Assembly (NCBI GenBank): GCA_963576475.1
Contig: OY754979.1
Span: 33,697,778-33,761,777 of the forward strand
Direction: 5' to 3'
Origin: Molanna angustata
Taxonomy: Eukaryota > Arthropoda > Insecta > Trichoptera > Molannidae
Length of the DNA stretch: 64,000 bases
The position numbers were made by a program, and so were the translations under genes. Positions 30,960 to 44,968 of the stretch are shown piece by piece; position 1 is the first letter of the stretch, and each line of letters begins with the position of its first letter. Below the pieces are notes generated by a model, which saw only the letters and a program-made list of their open reading frames with translations, had not been told where the DNA came from and did no database searches.

Positions 30960-31130
30960 CCAGTTGTTTCCACATGATTAGCTCTCTTTGGCACATTAAG
31001 TGCAGTGTCTGCAAGGTTTTAGAGTTCTCCAGACTCTTCGTATGTTCTTTATGTGTTCTTTCAGAGTTTTGCAAGGGGCCGTTATTAGTCCCCATAAGCA
31101 GAACGGGTGGTGGTGGAGGAAGAACAGTAC
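30960..31130 (+). repeat. Dispersed repeat family G fragment
   Basis: GCAAGGGGCCGTTATTAGTC, CCCATAAGCAGAACGGGTGG and TGGTGGAGG match the 3' part of 8410-8990 and, inverted, the start of 32165-32560. Confidence 0.55.
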
Positions 31131-31269
31131 AAAAAAGAAAAAAAAATCAACGAACAATAATGATCCGCTTTTTTTACCTCGATTGGCAACTATTTCCAAA
31201 TGACTATTTCTTACCGCTAATCAGTATTCTCAGCTCAAAAAAGCAATAGATATTGTAATTTTTAAAAAA

Positions 31270-31370
31270 ATAATTTTAAAGAATTTCTCCCCCAGTGGGA
31301 ATTAAACCCAGGAACCTAGAAGTCAAACGACTTGTGTCTACGCCACGGTAGTCAGTGAGAGGATTCGGCT
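31270..31370 (-). repeat. SINE S1 head fragment, antisense
   Basis: TCTCCCCCAGTGGGAATTAA, ACCCAGGAACCTAGAAGTCA and TACGCCACGGTAGTCAG are the B-box and A-box parts of S1, with a mutated B box. Confidence 0.6.
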
Positions 31371-31774
31371 TATACATAACTCGACACAATATTCCCGTCC
31401 ATAAAAATTTTAACATTACTAATAAATAAATTTAACTTGATTATATATTTTTTATTTAATTTTTGTTTTGAAAGGCTGACATTATTATCTTTATACACTT
31501 TTTTTTAACTTCACTTATCGGTCTGTACTGGAATTTCGCAATTGATTTTTAAATTACTTTTCGACCAGTTAGAGCTTCGAAATTTTCAGAATGTGTTTAT
31601 TTCCGATGACAATGCATGTTCCAAGCGATTAATTTGATAAAATTGAACAATATCGTATTTCATACAAAGTAACCAAAGCTATGCGTTTCCGGCTGATTTA
31701 AAAATCATAAAAATATAGGTACAAAAATAAATATACATTAATTTTTCTCCATTTCATTTTATATTATTAAACAC
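31371..31774. other. Unassigned AT-rich intron sequence
   Basis: Nothing recognised. Confidence 0.4.
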
Positions 31775-31950
31775 TTTCTTAGAGCCCTGCGTAATTGCAT
31801 CTACATAACTAACCATTGTTTTTGGCCCATAGAAGCAATATTTGCGTGAGACATGAATTTATATAAATTTCTCCTATGCTGGGAATCTAACACAGGACGC
31901 CCGCACAGAAGTCAAACGGAAACGGAAAACTATGCCACGGGGGTCGGCAC
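31775..31950 (-). repeat. SINE S1, nearly full length, antisense
   Basis: The tail (ACACTTTCTTAGAGCCCTGC), body (GGCCCATAGAAGCAATATTT), B box (GCTGGGAATCTAACACAGGA) and A box (TATGCCACGGGGGTCGGC) are in the same order as 3760-3985. A small duplication (GGAAACGGAAAA) lies between the boxes. Confidence 0.7.
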
Positions 31951-32164
31951 TTATAACTTTATAAGTTGAATATCTTCAGTGTGATGAAAAATTGTAGCAA
32001 TTACATTTTTTTAAGGTATTTTTCAATATTTATTTATTTATTTATATATTTATATATGATTATTGTTAGTGTTTTGCACGCAACGCTTCGATTACCTAAT
32101 GTTATAAAATATATTCGAAAAAACCAAGATTTTAGACCTTACGTCTTTTTAAATACATCACAAT

Positions 32165-32560
32165 ACAGTTACTCCCACCACCACCCGTTCTGCATATGGG
32201 GACTGTAAACGGCACCTTCACAGAACGCTAAGAGAACGACAAGAAAAAAAAATCATAGCACGAAAAGTACCTCATGGAGTCCTCTAGATGAACAATCTCG
32301 GCACCATAGTGCAAAAGAACAATCGATGAATGTTAATGGAAGATTCACACTCGTGGACTTCAGATCTTTTTAAATAAGAAACATCAGGGGTATGAGCAAG
32401 ATCTCTGTAAAAAAATAACCTACTGGGAATCTAACAATAGTAATAAGGCACCATAACTATGACAGAACTTCTTAAAGGCTTTAAAATTGTTCTTCGAAGT
32501 CACAAAATCCGCGTGACCAATGGGACCTTGAAGAGCCACGGACACAGTACAGTTTTAATT
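32165..32560 (-). repeat. Dispersed repeat family G copy
   Basis: It runs from CCACCACCCGTTCTGCATAT to GCGTGACCAATGGGACCTTG, inverted relative to 8410-8990. AATCTCGGCACCATAGTGCA lies in the middle. Confidence 0.6.
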
Positions 32561-32999
32561 TATATTTTTTTATAATCAATTTTAATTATATTTTTATATT
32601 ATCAATTTGTATTGGTTCCTTTTACTTTTTATTATACGCCACTGAGCATTTTAGTAGACTGTATCTTATAGGTACTATAATGTTAAAGAATATTTTTGTT
32701 TTTATCTATGTAGGTACCTATATACCTACTTTATGCAAGAAGGAAATAGTTTACGATGCAGAATATAATAACTTGATAGTTATGTTATTTTGTTCTCATG
32801 GATGAATATTTGACAGCTACAAAATAATAGTTATTTATGATTTATATGAATTTAGAGGAGTATTCAACATTTTAGAGATAAAACTCATAACAAGAGGCTA
32901 CTGATATTTTATAATAGTAGTAATAAATACAAAATTTATAAACTAGGAGTTACATAAAAAGGAAAGACTTATTTTACTTATTTTCTTTCTTAAAATACA
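32561..32999. other. Unassigned AT-rich intron sequence
   Basis: Nothing recognised. Confidence 0.4.
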
Positions 33000-33440
33000 C
33001 GAGCGGGCTGTGGGCGTTGAGGCCATAGATATAGAATTATTTTTTTCATCGAAAATTTTCCACATTTTCACGAAATGACTTAGTTAAATTATTTTTGATT
33101 TAAATATTTAATAAAAAAAACGTGATAATTCTTCAATCCCATTAAAGTTGTGTGTCTTTTTAGCAATTTGAAAATGAAAATATTAATTTTAATTTTTCTT
33201 TGAAACTTTGAAATATTTGACAAAATTTAGAAGCAATGATCAGATACTCTTCAAAATCTAATGGAGTCTAAGAGAGTATTTGATATACAAATTTGCAAAA
33301 TTTGAAAAGAGTCGAACGAGTCTATAAACGATTAAGTAGAATAAACACGCCGTAAATAGCACAGTGTAGGTACACATCACACATACACATAGATACATTG
33401 TGATGACACTTTCAAAATACAATCTCAGCATGATATTACA
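33000..33440 (-). repeat. Dispersed repeat family B copy, inverted
   Basis: GAGCGGGCTGTGGGCGTTGA, TTTCACGAAATGACTTAG, AGAAGCAATGATCAGATACT, TAAACACGCCGTAAATAGCA and ACATTGTGATGACACTTTCA follow the order of 21660-22160. Confidence 0.7.
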
Positions 33441-33479
33441 TAGATATCTGCAATAAAAAAATAAACTTAAAAGTTGTGA

Positions 33480-33775
33480 ATTGGCGAACGTTTCTCAAGC
33501 GTTTAAGTAATCGCCAATTATATGGTTTTTGGAGAAATATGGCAATTAATGAGGGTTGTCCAACAACAGTCCAATTGAATAGCATCAGACATGTCTGCTC
33601 GTTACTATAGTCGAAGGAATGACGGAAGACAAAAACCATAGATGTCGGCCTAGTGACAGTTATTAGTGGTGTGCTCTTTAGCTGCTGCCAAGAGATGAAG
33701 AGGCTGGCGGGCAACAGAGATATGTGGAGAGAACGAGTATCTTAGGATTGTGACCCGGAAAAGACAAAATATGGT
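33480..33775 (+). pseudogene. Possible decayed LINE tail
   Basis: AAGAGGCTGGCGGGCAACAG reads KRLAGNRDMWRERVS, like the W-x-R-x-A-x-[ND]R-x-x-W end of LINE ORF2s. The upstream part is unreadable. A weak call. Confidence 0.3.
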
Positions 33776-34785
33776 CAAAATATTCAATTCAATCGAATTT
33801 ATATCGAAAATGTTACAATTTTTAGCATTGTTTCAAAATAGTTAAGAATATAAAGAATAGTTATTGTTTTTTTTAAAGTACTATATACTTAAGTAAATAA
33901 GTGAAAATTTTAAACATAATTGGTTGTATTTATCAGATCCTGTCCATTTGGGATGCTGTGTTTCTGGATGGATATATTTTTCCTACTTGAATCTGAATAA
34001 GATACAATTAATATATAGTATTGAAATAAAGTTTATAACCACTGAATTCATACATATTTTATGAGTACACTTTTAACACGTGATTTTTTCCAGTTTCATA
34101 AAGGTTATTGATACATGAACAATTTAATGTTAAAATTAATATACATATGTTAATCAGTGTTAAAATATCACATATATCAATATATCATGTAAAATAGATA
34201 CATATATTATCATGAATACCATTCAACAGAATAATTTGATCGGAAATTGAAAACACCTTGTAAATTATCATCCGTTTTTATTGTAATAATATTTATAATT
34301 TTACAAATTGTACCCACACAATTTAAATTGAGTTCAAAATCCTTGGAATTATTTCTAGAGCAGTCAATAACGAAGGCGTTTCGCGAACACGCTGCAAACT
34401 TGAGATATGTGATTTGCATATTATAAGAGCAAAATTCCAATAGAATTATAATGCAGGGGCAGATGGGCCCCTGATAGCCTCGAGAAGCTCGTCTTTATGC
34501 GAGGCGCGGAGGGTAGAAGATCTAGAGGTCGTTACAAAAGTTACAAAAAATCCAACATTTCTGTCATAAGAAACGCCCTTTTTGTGTTAGATTTTTCTCC
34601 GTGACATTGGCCAGATGTCGGATTCCAATTTATTTTGCAGATAACTTGGCTAGCGATCTTTTTGGAATGTCCTTTTTGAGTCCACCATAGGATCGTCAAT
34701 CATTGAAGCCCTTTGATCTGCCCATGACCATCTCACATGATGGCGGATCATTCGTCGACAATTTAGTTTGCAATTGTCTATTTGT
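33776..34785. other. Unassigned intron sequence
   Basis: A less AT-rich part at 34450-34530 (GCAGATGGGCCCCTGATAGC, GAGGCGCGGAGGGTAGAAG) may be a relic of a mobile element but has no match here. Confidence 0.35.
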
Positions 34786-34840
34786 GGCGGAGTTTTCAAA
34801 TCGTAATAGTCACTTACTGTTACGATTTGAAAACTCCGCC
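34786..34840. repeat. Perfect 21-bp inverted repeat
   Basis: Left arm 34786-34806 (GGCGGAGTTTTCAAATCG and TAA) and right arm 34820-34840 are exact reverse complements around a 13-base loop TAGTCACTTACTG. The loop's AGTCACTTAC recurs at 34851-34860 and 35103-35112. Confidence 0.9.
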
Positions 34841-34884
34841 AGTCCGTCACAGTCACTTACGAATCACCCAGTATCTCGACACAT

Positions 34885-35103
34885 ATAAGACTATCGAGAT
34901 TGAGATGGGCTGGACATGTTCAGAGAATGCCAAATATGCGAATTCCTAAGAGAATTATGACTGGTCATCCAGGAGGGATGCAGTACAGCTCCTTAAGCGT
35001 TACAAACTGGAGGACGACAGCTGTAGACAAACGGGGTTGTAGGCAAAAGTTGAAGGAGGCCAAGGCTCGACTTGGGCTGTAGCGCCATCGAAGAAGAAGA
35101 ACA
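34885..35103 (+). pseudogene. LINE-c 3' end, flanked by short direct repeats
   Basis: One frame gives LRWAGHVQRMPNMRIPKRIM, TGHPGGMQYSSLSVTNWRTT and VDKRGCRQKLKEAKARLGL-stop, then GCGCCATCGAAGAAGAAGAA. This is the same family as 27440-27715. CAGTCACTTAC stands before (34850-34860) and after (35102-35112) the copy, compatible with a target-site duplication. Confidence 0.72.
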
Positions 35104-35112
35104 GTCACTTAC

Positions 35113-36354
35113 ATAAATAACACCAAAAAACAACACAGCGTAAGATTTTTTAATGAATAGAGGTACTTACAGGATTAAAGTTAAAGACTTTGCCACTCTG
35201 CTTATAGTAATTATAGAGAATAGAATCAAGTGATTTTAGAAAAATGGATAAAATAAAATACTAACATAAACAATGAAAAGGCATTACCTACTGATAAAAA
35301 TCTTGGTTTTAAATCGGTTTGAATCTAATCCAAAATTCTTTCAAGTTCACTTAAAATATTTGACCCCTACAAGTAAATTGATCATAATGATATGTTTTTC
35401 ACTGACCTTAGTTAAAATAAAACGTCTGTTAAATTAATAATTGTAGTCAATTACTCAAAACAGATTCTTGTGGATTATTTCATTAGGTATTCCAAAGGTC
35501 CAACTAATTTACTCGATAGAGAAATCATTCATTGAAAAATGTTGAAAGTTCAAGGGTGTGTCAGATGAAACAATGAATATTTGCCGTCCATAGTTCCAAA
35601 CTATAAGCCTCAACTAAAGCAAAGCGACATGAAACAGCTATTAGCCGAATGACTATAATTAGTACAGCTTGAAGAAATCAAAGGTTCACATTTGTATAAA
35701 ATTAAGTCGAAACAATTAGAGTTGTCATTGAGAAAGTAGCGTTTCAACTTTAACCTCGAACTTATAATTTTAATTGCTAATAATTAAAGAAAACTTTTTT
35801 AGATCATGATCGATAAAAAGTCGTGTAAAGTCGATAATAGGTTTGCGAACGTCAATAAAATGCTTAAACATACTAATTTCAACATTCCCGAGATAAATTG
35901 ATAAAGAACCTGGAGTGACTTTTGATACTTTCTCGTGGTAGAAAAAAATACAAGATTAAAATTTTTTAATAATTTTTTTTATAAACTGAAAAATTTGCAT
36001 TAAAATAAATAAATTCTTATAAATATTTAATCTACTCGTAATCATCCAACAAAATACATCATGTGGTATGTGGTATTTATTCTAAACTTTGATTTTTTTT
36101 AATGTATTTTTTATCGGACCAAAATTGAAACCTTGAGGACTTCCTCAATTTAATTTTGTATTATGTTTTCCATAATTCAACAAATTGATACAATATATCT
36201 TGTCTTAAATATTACTTTTGAATTTATCACCTCACTAAGCGAAGCTTCTGCTTAGGTAATATTAACAATAATTAAGTAATCTATTTTTGCTACATAAATT
36301 CTAAACGTAGGTATGCATAAAATGAAAGCATAAACATTATAAAAGTCTAAACTC
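35113..36354. other. Unassigned AT-rich intron sequence
   Basis: Nothing recognised. Confidence 0.4.
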
Positions 36355-36545
36355 ATAAAAAAACAAGTGTATTTGTAAGGGTGAGGGTGTATTTGCAAGT
36401 ATAAAAGGGCGATGTGGAGAAATGTGTAAAAAAGGATATATGAGGGTGTAAGAATCTCTTTCCGAGTGCAAATATTATCTTATAACAAAGGTCAAACGTT
36501 TTTGAACCTTTCCTCCCTATTCGAATCAGCCAATCAGTAACCAGA
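36355..36545. repeat. Dispersed repeat I copy
   Basis: ACAAGTGTATTTGTAAGGGT, GGGCGATGTGGAGAAATGTG, TAAAAAAGGATATATGAGGG and AATATTATCTTATAACAAAG match 41705-41860. Class unknown. Confidence 0.55.
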
Positions 36546-38327
<1,782 letters not shown>

Positions 38328-38474
38328 CCCCTAGACAACGTGTCATTTAGGTCAAGAAAATATAAATCAATGTGTGGAAATGACAGTTGTCACGTGACTG
38401 GCAACTGTCACTTCCATACATTGAGTTATCTTTTCTTGTTTCTTTCCTTGAGCTAAATGACACGTTGTCTAGGG
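38328..38474. mobile_element. MITE D: nearly full-length palindrome
   Basis: The ends CCCCTAGACAACGTGTCATT and, inverted, AATGACACGTTGTCTAGGGG are perfect. The arms run to the centre TTGTCACGTGACTGGCAA with a few mismatches, so all of the 147 bp folds on itself. There is no coding capacity. A second copy, missing part of the left arm, is at 27725-27840. Confidence 0.88.
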
Positions 38475-39412
38475 GGGGCAGGTTCGTATTGCTTAAATTG
38501 AATTTGGTTGAATGGTACTAATTTTGAATTTTTAAGCTCTTGTTTATATAAGAAGAATACGAGTACCTGCATATATGTATGCATGTAACTGTCAAAGACA
38601 TGATTGTTTTTATAAGATGTTTGAAAAATACATCAAATAAATTAATATTCTTATAATTATATTAAACTCTCTTTAACTAAGCATTCGTGTTGGTAATTGT
38701 ACAAATAAACTCAAAAATGTTAAAAGTTAATGGGTATAATTACTTTCTTGATTTTTAGTGTTATATTAATGGGACAGCATCATATAATTTTGTCAGGTGT
38801 CAAGAAAAGATGCATGTAAGTTGAAACACCTCTGTAGGTATGTGTTTAAATCACCGGTGATAGATGAGGTTACGACACAGTCTCAGCAAACTACTTACCT
38901 CTGTATTATGAGACAAGACACGCCAGTCATGTCTTGTGACTGACACACATTGTGTCTTTTATTATTATCATCTGATGTAACAATCCTAGCTCCACTCTTG
39001 GCTGGGACATGTAATGACACAAAATCTCCCACACGTGTAATAGAGGTATGTAGATTGGTACAACACCGCGTTGTTCATTTTCAAGTCTCTGTACTCGTAT
39101 GTCAACGAGACTTTGTCTCCAATCAGACAATGATTTGTTATTTCCATGAACCTTATTGTTTCCAACAGATTATTATTCCATTATTGGAATTTACATATTC
39201 ACGAGTACCTTTACATAACCAGATTATTCTGATTGCGTCTTTGTTTCTACACGTAGAAAATTAAGTTTGTAACATTTTTTTTAGGAAACGATCAACCTCA
39301 TGTAAATAATTTAACCAAAATGATTTTGTAATACTTTTTTAATTGTACATCACATCTCAAGTGACAGATTGATAATGTATCAATTATTTGAACATCTCAC
39401 AAGTCCAGAGTG
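38475..39412. other. Unassigned intron sequence
   Basis: A less AT-rich patch at 38870-39130 shows open frames on both strands but no splice-bounded exon or recognisable protein. Confidence 0.35.
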
Positions 39413-39505
39413 TAAAAAACTGCGTCTATGCCTGGAATTGAACCCAGGACATTTGACTCAGGAGTCAGATATCTATATAGCTATCTGAGCCACGAAGGCC
39501 AACAG
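39413..39505 (-). repeat. SINE, family S2, antisense
   Basis: Read on -, TTGGCCTTCGTGGCTCAGAT, TCTGACTCCTGAGTC and GTCCTGGGTTCAATTCCAGG (B box). Only the head is kept. Confidence 0.7.
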
Positions 39506-41454
39506 TATTTATTGATTATTTACATTGTTTTTCATAATTTTTGGTTGAAAGTTATCGATTAAAATATTTTTTTAAGGGTAAATACATAAAAAAAACAATC
39601 TTACTGATAGTAAAATAAAGATGTAAAATAACAACTGCCGATGAAATTGGTTAAAAAAGGGGATTTTAAAGGAAATTAGGATAAGAATGGTTATGTGGAG
39701 GAAGAGAGTGACTTCATATGCTTTTTGAATAGGTACCGCCAAGCCAGGGGCATTTCTGATAATTTCAGGTACTTAATTATTACCAAAATCGATCTGTATA
39801 AATTGTGAATGACTAAATGTGTCGTTTGTTGGTATAGTGAATACATACATATTTCAAATGTTATAAATCAGTGTGTGTATGTTAATGTACAATAAATTGG
39901 CTGGGCCGTCTATGTATGGAGAATTGTATTTTTCAACATAATATCTTATCGAAAAGGGTTTCAAAAGTTGCGCATAAATATTAAGATTATAACTAAATTT
40001 TTAATTTACAGATTCAATAGTACTTTTGGCCCTCCACTGGTACTTGAAGCAGAGTTTTGTGGGATGTCTTTTTGGAAAATATGGATTATTTTGGATGTTT
40101 GAAATTTCTTGATCTTTTCCAAACTAAATAATAAACAATTTTTTCGAGTAGAATATAATTACTAACAATATACATCCGATTAAATTAACTTATACACCGC
40201 GGCTGGCAGGTCGCTGACGATTGAAGACGATTTTACCGATTTTAACGATTTAGCACACTAAAACAACACGACGTATTGCAATGACCATAAATAATTATTG
40301 TTATAATGTAAAACTTGAAGTAGAAAAATGAAAAAAAAATGGACTGTTAAAAGTATAGAATTTATTTTTATTGTTATTTTTTTAAAAATAACAGTATCTA
40401 TCCAAATAAGAAACTTTTAATACCCCTTTCATATGTGGATTCGAAAAAATTTGTACGACCCAGCCTAATGTACAAGGGGCAGTACACAAAACCTTGCGGT
40501 ACGCCAGATATCATATATCACGAACATCAATTATAAATAATTCGCGTTTTACGATGGCTTTAACAGCAGCTAACATAATCATCGACTTCCTTTTATCATA
40601 TTGCAAAATAATCTTGCAGATTATTGCAATTTCAACTAAATAATAGCGAGACGTTTACCACAACACTGGGCATATATAACCTTCCACTGTATATATTCAA
40701 GTATCGCGAAAATCTACAACGAACCCATTCTATGACCTTAGTGGAGTTTATCCGCTATTTAAAAACAATTTCAATAATAATATATGCAATTGTGGATATC
40801 AGAAACGCTTAAATCCCGCTGAGATAATACAACATTACTCTTAAACGTTGCATTTAACTGGTGACATCTTAGTCATAATCCAAGGCCTCACAATAAATTC
40901 TATCTAGGAAAAATGTTTTATTTATTAAATTTTTTCCACGAATGCGATATTGACTTGTCATCTACTCTGAAAAAGTCGAAAATTCGAAACTAATTGTATG
41001 AAATAATTTATACTTTGTTTAAACACAGTGAATAAATAAAATGGTTTAAAATGCATCAACATAAAAATCTGTCAAGTAAAGTATTTCGGTCGTTTTGATA
41101 GATTATCAATACAATAATTTTAAACATCAACTTATACTTCTGAAAAATCAGTTATAACTACATCTGTTCTCAACAATTTTTTAAAATTACTTCCATAACG
41201 CAAACGATTGTAAACAATACAACTTGAAATATTACAAGGGAAAATATCACCCCATCACGTGAGAGCCTATTCTGAGGAAATACTAGAAAAAATCATGCAA
41301 TACGTTTTTGATACACAAATGTTTAATAGATTTATAAAAGGTTTAATACAAAAGTAAGGATTAACTCTGTGGCATCACAAAGGGCCAATAGGCCGAAGTG
41401 TGTTCTTCTTAAGAAAAAAAAATAAAACAAAACTAGAATTATGAAAAAAATATA
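39506..41454. other. Unassigned AT-rich intron sequence
   Basis: 41340-41420 (GGCATCACAAAGGGCCAATA, GGCCGAAGTGTGTTCTTCTT) may be a LINE 3' end. Nothing else is recognised. Confidence 0.35.
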
Positions 41455-41590
41455 TTATATAATTTTAAGTTCTATTTATTTTTTTCGCAAACGCAAAATC
41501 CATTCTGACGATGCTCAGCATAGAGCAATACCGGTGAATGGGAGTCGCATTTACGAAAAATTTAAATAGAACTTAAAATTACATAATTTT
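41455..41590. mobile_element. Short inverted-repeat element (MITE E)
   Basis: TATAATTTTAAGTTCTATTT at the left and AAATAGAACTTAAAATTACA at the right are near-perfect inverted ends around a less AT-rich core (CTGACGATGCTCAGCATAG). Confidence 0.65.
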
Positions 41591-41704
41591 TTTTAATGAT
41601 TCTAGTTGATTATTGAATTATTTTATGAAGTGACAGTTTCAAACATTGAAAAAAAAAAATAAACAAAATTTTAAACTCAATTCAATTCAATAAAAAATAA
41701 CAAA

Positions 41705-41860
41705 CCAAGTGTAATTGTGAAGGTGTGTGGTTATGTATATTTAAGAGGCGATGTGGGGATATGTGTAAAAAAAATAATGTTTGACGGCGTAAAAAAAATC
41801 TCGTTTTAAGTACAAATCAATATTATCTCAGAACAAAAATCAAATTCAACCAATAACTTA
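41705..41860. repeat. Dispersed repeat I copy
   Basis: AAGTGTAATTGTGAAGGTGT, AGGCGATGTGGGGATATGTG and TATTATCTCAGAACAAA match 36355-36545. Confidence 0.55.
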
Positions 41861-41884
41861 AACAATTTTTATATTCTGCTCGCT

Positions 41885-42510
41885 TTAAACATTATATGCT
41901 CCATCCACTACAAGAACGTCGATTGATAAGAGACAATATCCTAAATTATCGCGTTGACTCCCCATATTTACTGGGAAAAATAAATCTAACAGTTCCTACA
42001 CGATTTACCAGAAATAATGATCTCTTCATTATTTCGGCAGTACGTAATAATTACACAAAAAAATTGTTTATCACAAGAGCTTGCTCCAAATTTAATTCAC
42101 ACTATGAAAATATCGACATTTTTTTTAATCTTCAAGGACAATTAAGCGATGTCTACAAAGCAATTTAACGATGTAATAAACTTACTTCTAATGTGTGTGT
42201 GTTTGCGTTTGTATGTCAATAATGTAATTATTATGATAAATCGTTACGGGGAAATCGAGTTCTCATCATGGTGGCATGTTACATATAGTAATATTGAAAT
42301 ATTGTCAATCTTCCCTTTTAATCCTCTCCTAGATCCATTTGATTCAGATGGACCATCACTCACATGTTTTTATTAACTATGTATTATTGGTGTTACATAT
42401 TCTGGTCCTTATGAGGGTAATTGTCTTATTTAATATATTTTTGTAATTGTGACTGTTTGTAACCATAATAAATAAATAAAATAAATAAATAAATAAATAA
42501 ATAAAAAATA
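41885..42510 (+). pseudogene. LINE-e-type ORF2 C-terminus and tail, decayed
   Basis: One frame reads MLHPLQERRLIRDNILNYRV, DSPYLLGKINLTVPTRFTRN and FITRACSKFNSHYENIDIFF, then a stop. The pattern LxxRRxxxDxxxxYxxxxxxxxLxxINxxVPxRxTRN...R..x.FN is the post-RT end of Jockey/CR1-type LINEs. An (AAAT)n tail follows at 42470-42510. Confidence 0.68.
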
Positions 42511-42639
42511 AAAACTAACCGTTAGTAATATTCATACTATGAACATGCAAATATACCTTATTCATTCCTCTTCTATCGGATTTCTTTACGAATCTCGAAT
42601 CCCAAATTTTTCGTGTTCTAAATTGTCTCGATTTCATAT

Positions 42640-42755
42640 GATACAGAAGGAGTTGAGCGAGACACAACAAGTAGATGAAGCGATGGTGCAAGACATATAG
42701 GAATGGAGAACAAACATAAGGAGAGCCGACCCGAAAACAAATAGGTGAGAGGGAT
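42640..42755 (+). pseudogene. Decayed LINE tail
   Basis: One frame with a stop reads VDEAMVQDI, stop, EWRTNIRRADPKTNR. DR.xWRxxxRRADPx is a common LINE ORF2 C-terminus. Confidence 0.5.
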
Positions 42756-43489
42756 AATGTAAAGAACAGAAAGATTTAAAATAAATAAATCGTTTGATCC
42801 CTTCTAAAGAAAGCTCAAGGCCCAGTCTGGTGTTAATTGGCTTTAACACTACATAATAGATAATTATGGCACCAATGGATGGGGAGATCCGACAGATTAA
42901 TCTCTTCTTAGGATCATAACGTGTTACTTAAATATCTTTAAAGTTGCTTTGCTTTCGTGATGTCATTTAAAAGGGTCATACCATTTAAGTGTGACATATG
43001 TGCGTATTAAATGTTATGTCACGTATCTACGTGTGTGTGTTGACACTTGTGCAATATGATGCAACATTGTTGGCAGAGAACCTATCGACCCACTGACTAA
43101 AATGGCAAAGACCTTCAAGCTAATCGTCCCAAGTTTCATAATCTTTATATATCATTATTTAGTTCACAAGCTGTGATAACTTGTAATCCTATCTGGTTTA
43201 TCAATCATACCAAAGACCATTTGTCATTTTGCCATAAAAGTTGAGGCAAGCAAAGCTTGCGGTACACAACGGTATCGTCATTCCTTTAAAATTCCTACAA
43301 AAAAATCGCTGATTTCTTCGGGCAGGCTCTATGCTGAGCACCCTTAATATCTGACTTATTTCATACCTTCTAATTCATTTCTTTTATTTAATCTAAAACT
43401 TTACTTCCTTATCTTTTGTAATCTTTTTTTTAAACTACTTGAATGTAACATTTGTGCACCTTATATATTCTGTCACTTTGTTATCTGCT
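42756..43489. other. Unassigned AT-rich intron sequence
   Basis: Nothing recognised. Confidence 0.4.
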
Positions 43490-43590
43490 TGGTGGAAGAA
43501 ATTGCCTAATGGCAATAAGCCCGCCAGTGTGCATTATATTTGTTTATATTATGTACAAAAAGTTACATAAATAAATAAATATTATGTATC
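43490..43590 (+). repeat. LINE 3'-UTR fragment with AAAT tail
   Basis: GAAATTGCCTAATGGCAATA, AGCCCGCCAGTGTGCATTAT and an ATAAATAAATAAAT tail; compare 28130-28200. Confidence 0.55.
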
Positions 43591-43734
43591 CTATATGTGT
43601 AAATAATTTGTATACCTTATTGTGTAAAAGAAACAGCTCCAAAACAGGTCTTGCCTAGAGGGCGTTACTTACTTAACCTAAATATGTAAAAATGTTTGTG
43701 CATTAAAAATAAATAAATAAAAAAAATACTGACT

Positions 43735-44170
43735 AATGTATGCTAGTGAGACATGGACATGGTAGAAGACGCATGAAAATAGAATTAACTCGGTTGAAAT
43801 GAGGTCACTAAGACGATTGTGTGGTGAAACGGTGTATGATAGAACAAGAAATGAGGATATAAGACGAGAATGCATGATTGAAAGTAAAATAAAAATCCAT
43901 GCCCTTAGGTGGTTTGGCCACAGAGAAAGAATTTGTGATGACCGTCTGACAAAAAAAGTATATAAGGCTGATAAAAAAAAATGAAAAGTTGGCACTATCA
44001 CATAAATGGAATTTTGAAGATGGAGACGTTAGAAGTAAGAATAACAGAATAGCGTATATGATAAGATGCATGGGCGAGAATGAAGCGAGAAATATATGTC
44101 AAGAGTATGGCGTTCGGTTCTCTCTGCCTACCCCAAATAGGGAAAGGGCGTGATGGTATGCTTTGGTATG
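43735..44170 (+). pseudogene. LINE-a 3' end
   Basis: MYASETWTW, stop, NSVEMRSLRRLCGETVYDRT, KIKIHALRWFGHRERICDDR, LTKKVYKADKKK, stop, then after a small deletion MIRCMGENEARNICQ and the SAYPK end. The tail CTACCCCAAATAGGGAAAGG and GCGTGATGGTATGCTTTGG follows. It has a single VYKADK unit. It extends further 5' than the other copies and shows the YxSETWT block of the RT C-terminus. Confidence 0.8.
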
Positions 44171-44439
44171 GCCATAAAAGTTATAGCATAACTTCTTCAA
44201 AAATCACAAGGGAACGCAGAATACAAATTTGGATTATTTGCTTGGTGTGTGCGCAAACAGTCCGCCTCGAAACCGAAAAAAACAATTTGCTTGACTTGTA
44301 AAGTACATGGAGTAAAGAATATATGTACAGAGCTGACTTAGGCCAGGCGATTGGTTCACAAAGTGAGGTAGAACGGGGGTAAACCGAAAGTATTCAATGT
44401 TTCAATATAAATTGGAAATTAATGACACATTTATATTAT

Positions 44440-44630
44440 AGTAGTAAAAGTATTTGCTTATCGACATTTAAATCCCATTGTACTGTTTAGTGATTTTTTA
44501 ATTTTCATTCCGAACTATTCGAAAAATATTCAAATACTTTATATTGATTGCCACCAAATTTTGGTGGCGGTATGTAACAATAAATTTGTCATGTCATATA
44601 TAGGTCTGTGTTAAAGTATAATTGAACCGA
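44440..44630 (-). repeat. Dispersed repeat J copy
   Basis: GCCACCAAATTTTGGTGGCG, GTATGTAACAATAAATTTGT and CATGTCATATA are the inverse of 19264-19420. Confidence 0.5.
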
Positions 44631-44968
44631 GTCATTTGTGATTTTTTTACCAAAAACATATACAATTTTTTCACCCGAGATAGACAGATGACCACGTCTG
44701 TATCATATTGTTAAAAAATCTAATTTACATTAATGTATCTACTTGATAAAAAAATGCAACCCTTAAAATATAATCCCTTAAATGTAACTTGTTTTAAAAT
44801 AAAGCTCTCCACATTACATTAAAAACCAGTAAGACTAATCGAACATACAATCACGCCATATAAAAAAACAATAGATCAAAACAACGCTATACACTTGACA
44901 TGCTAACTCGACTTGAAAGTATATTCACACGTAATACTTTTATTTTTAACGATTTTATAACACGATGT

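Noticed and set aside
38927..39264. Overlapping open frames on both strands in a less AT-rich patch
   Set aside because: Neither frame has splice borders or a recognisable motif, and both strands being open suggests composition only.
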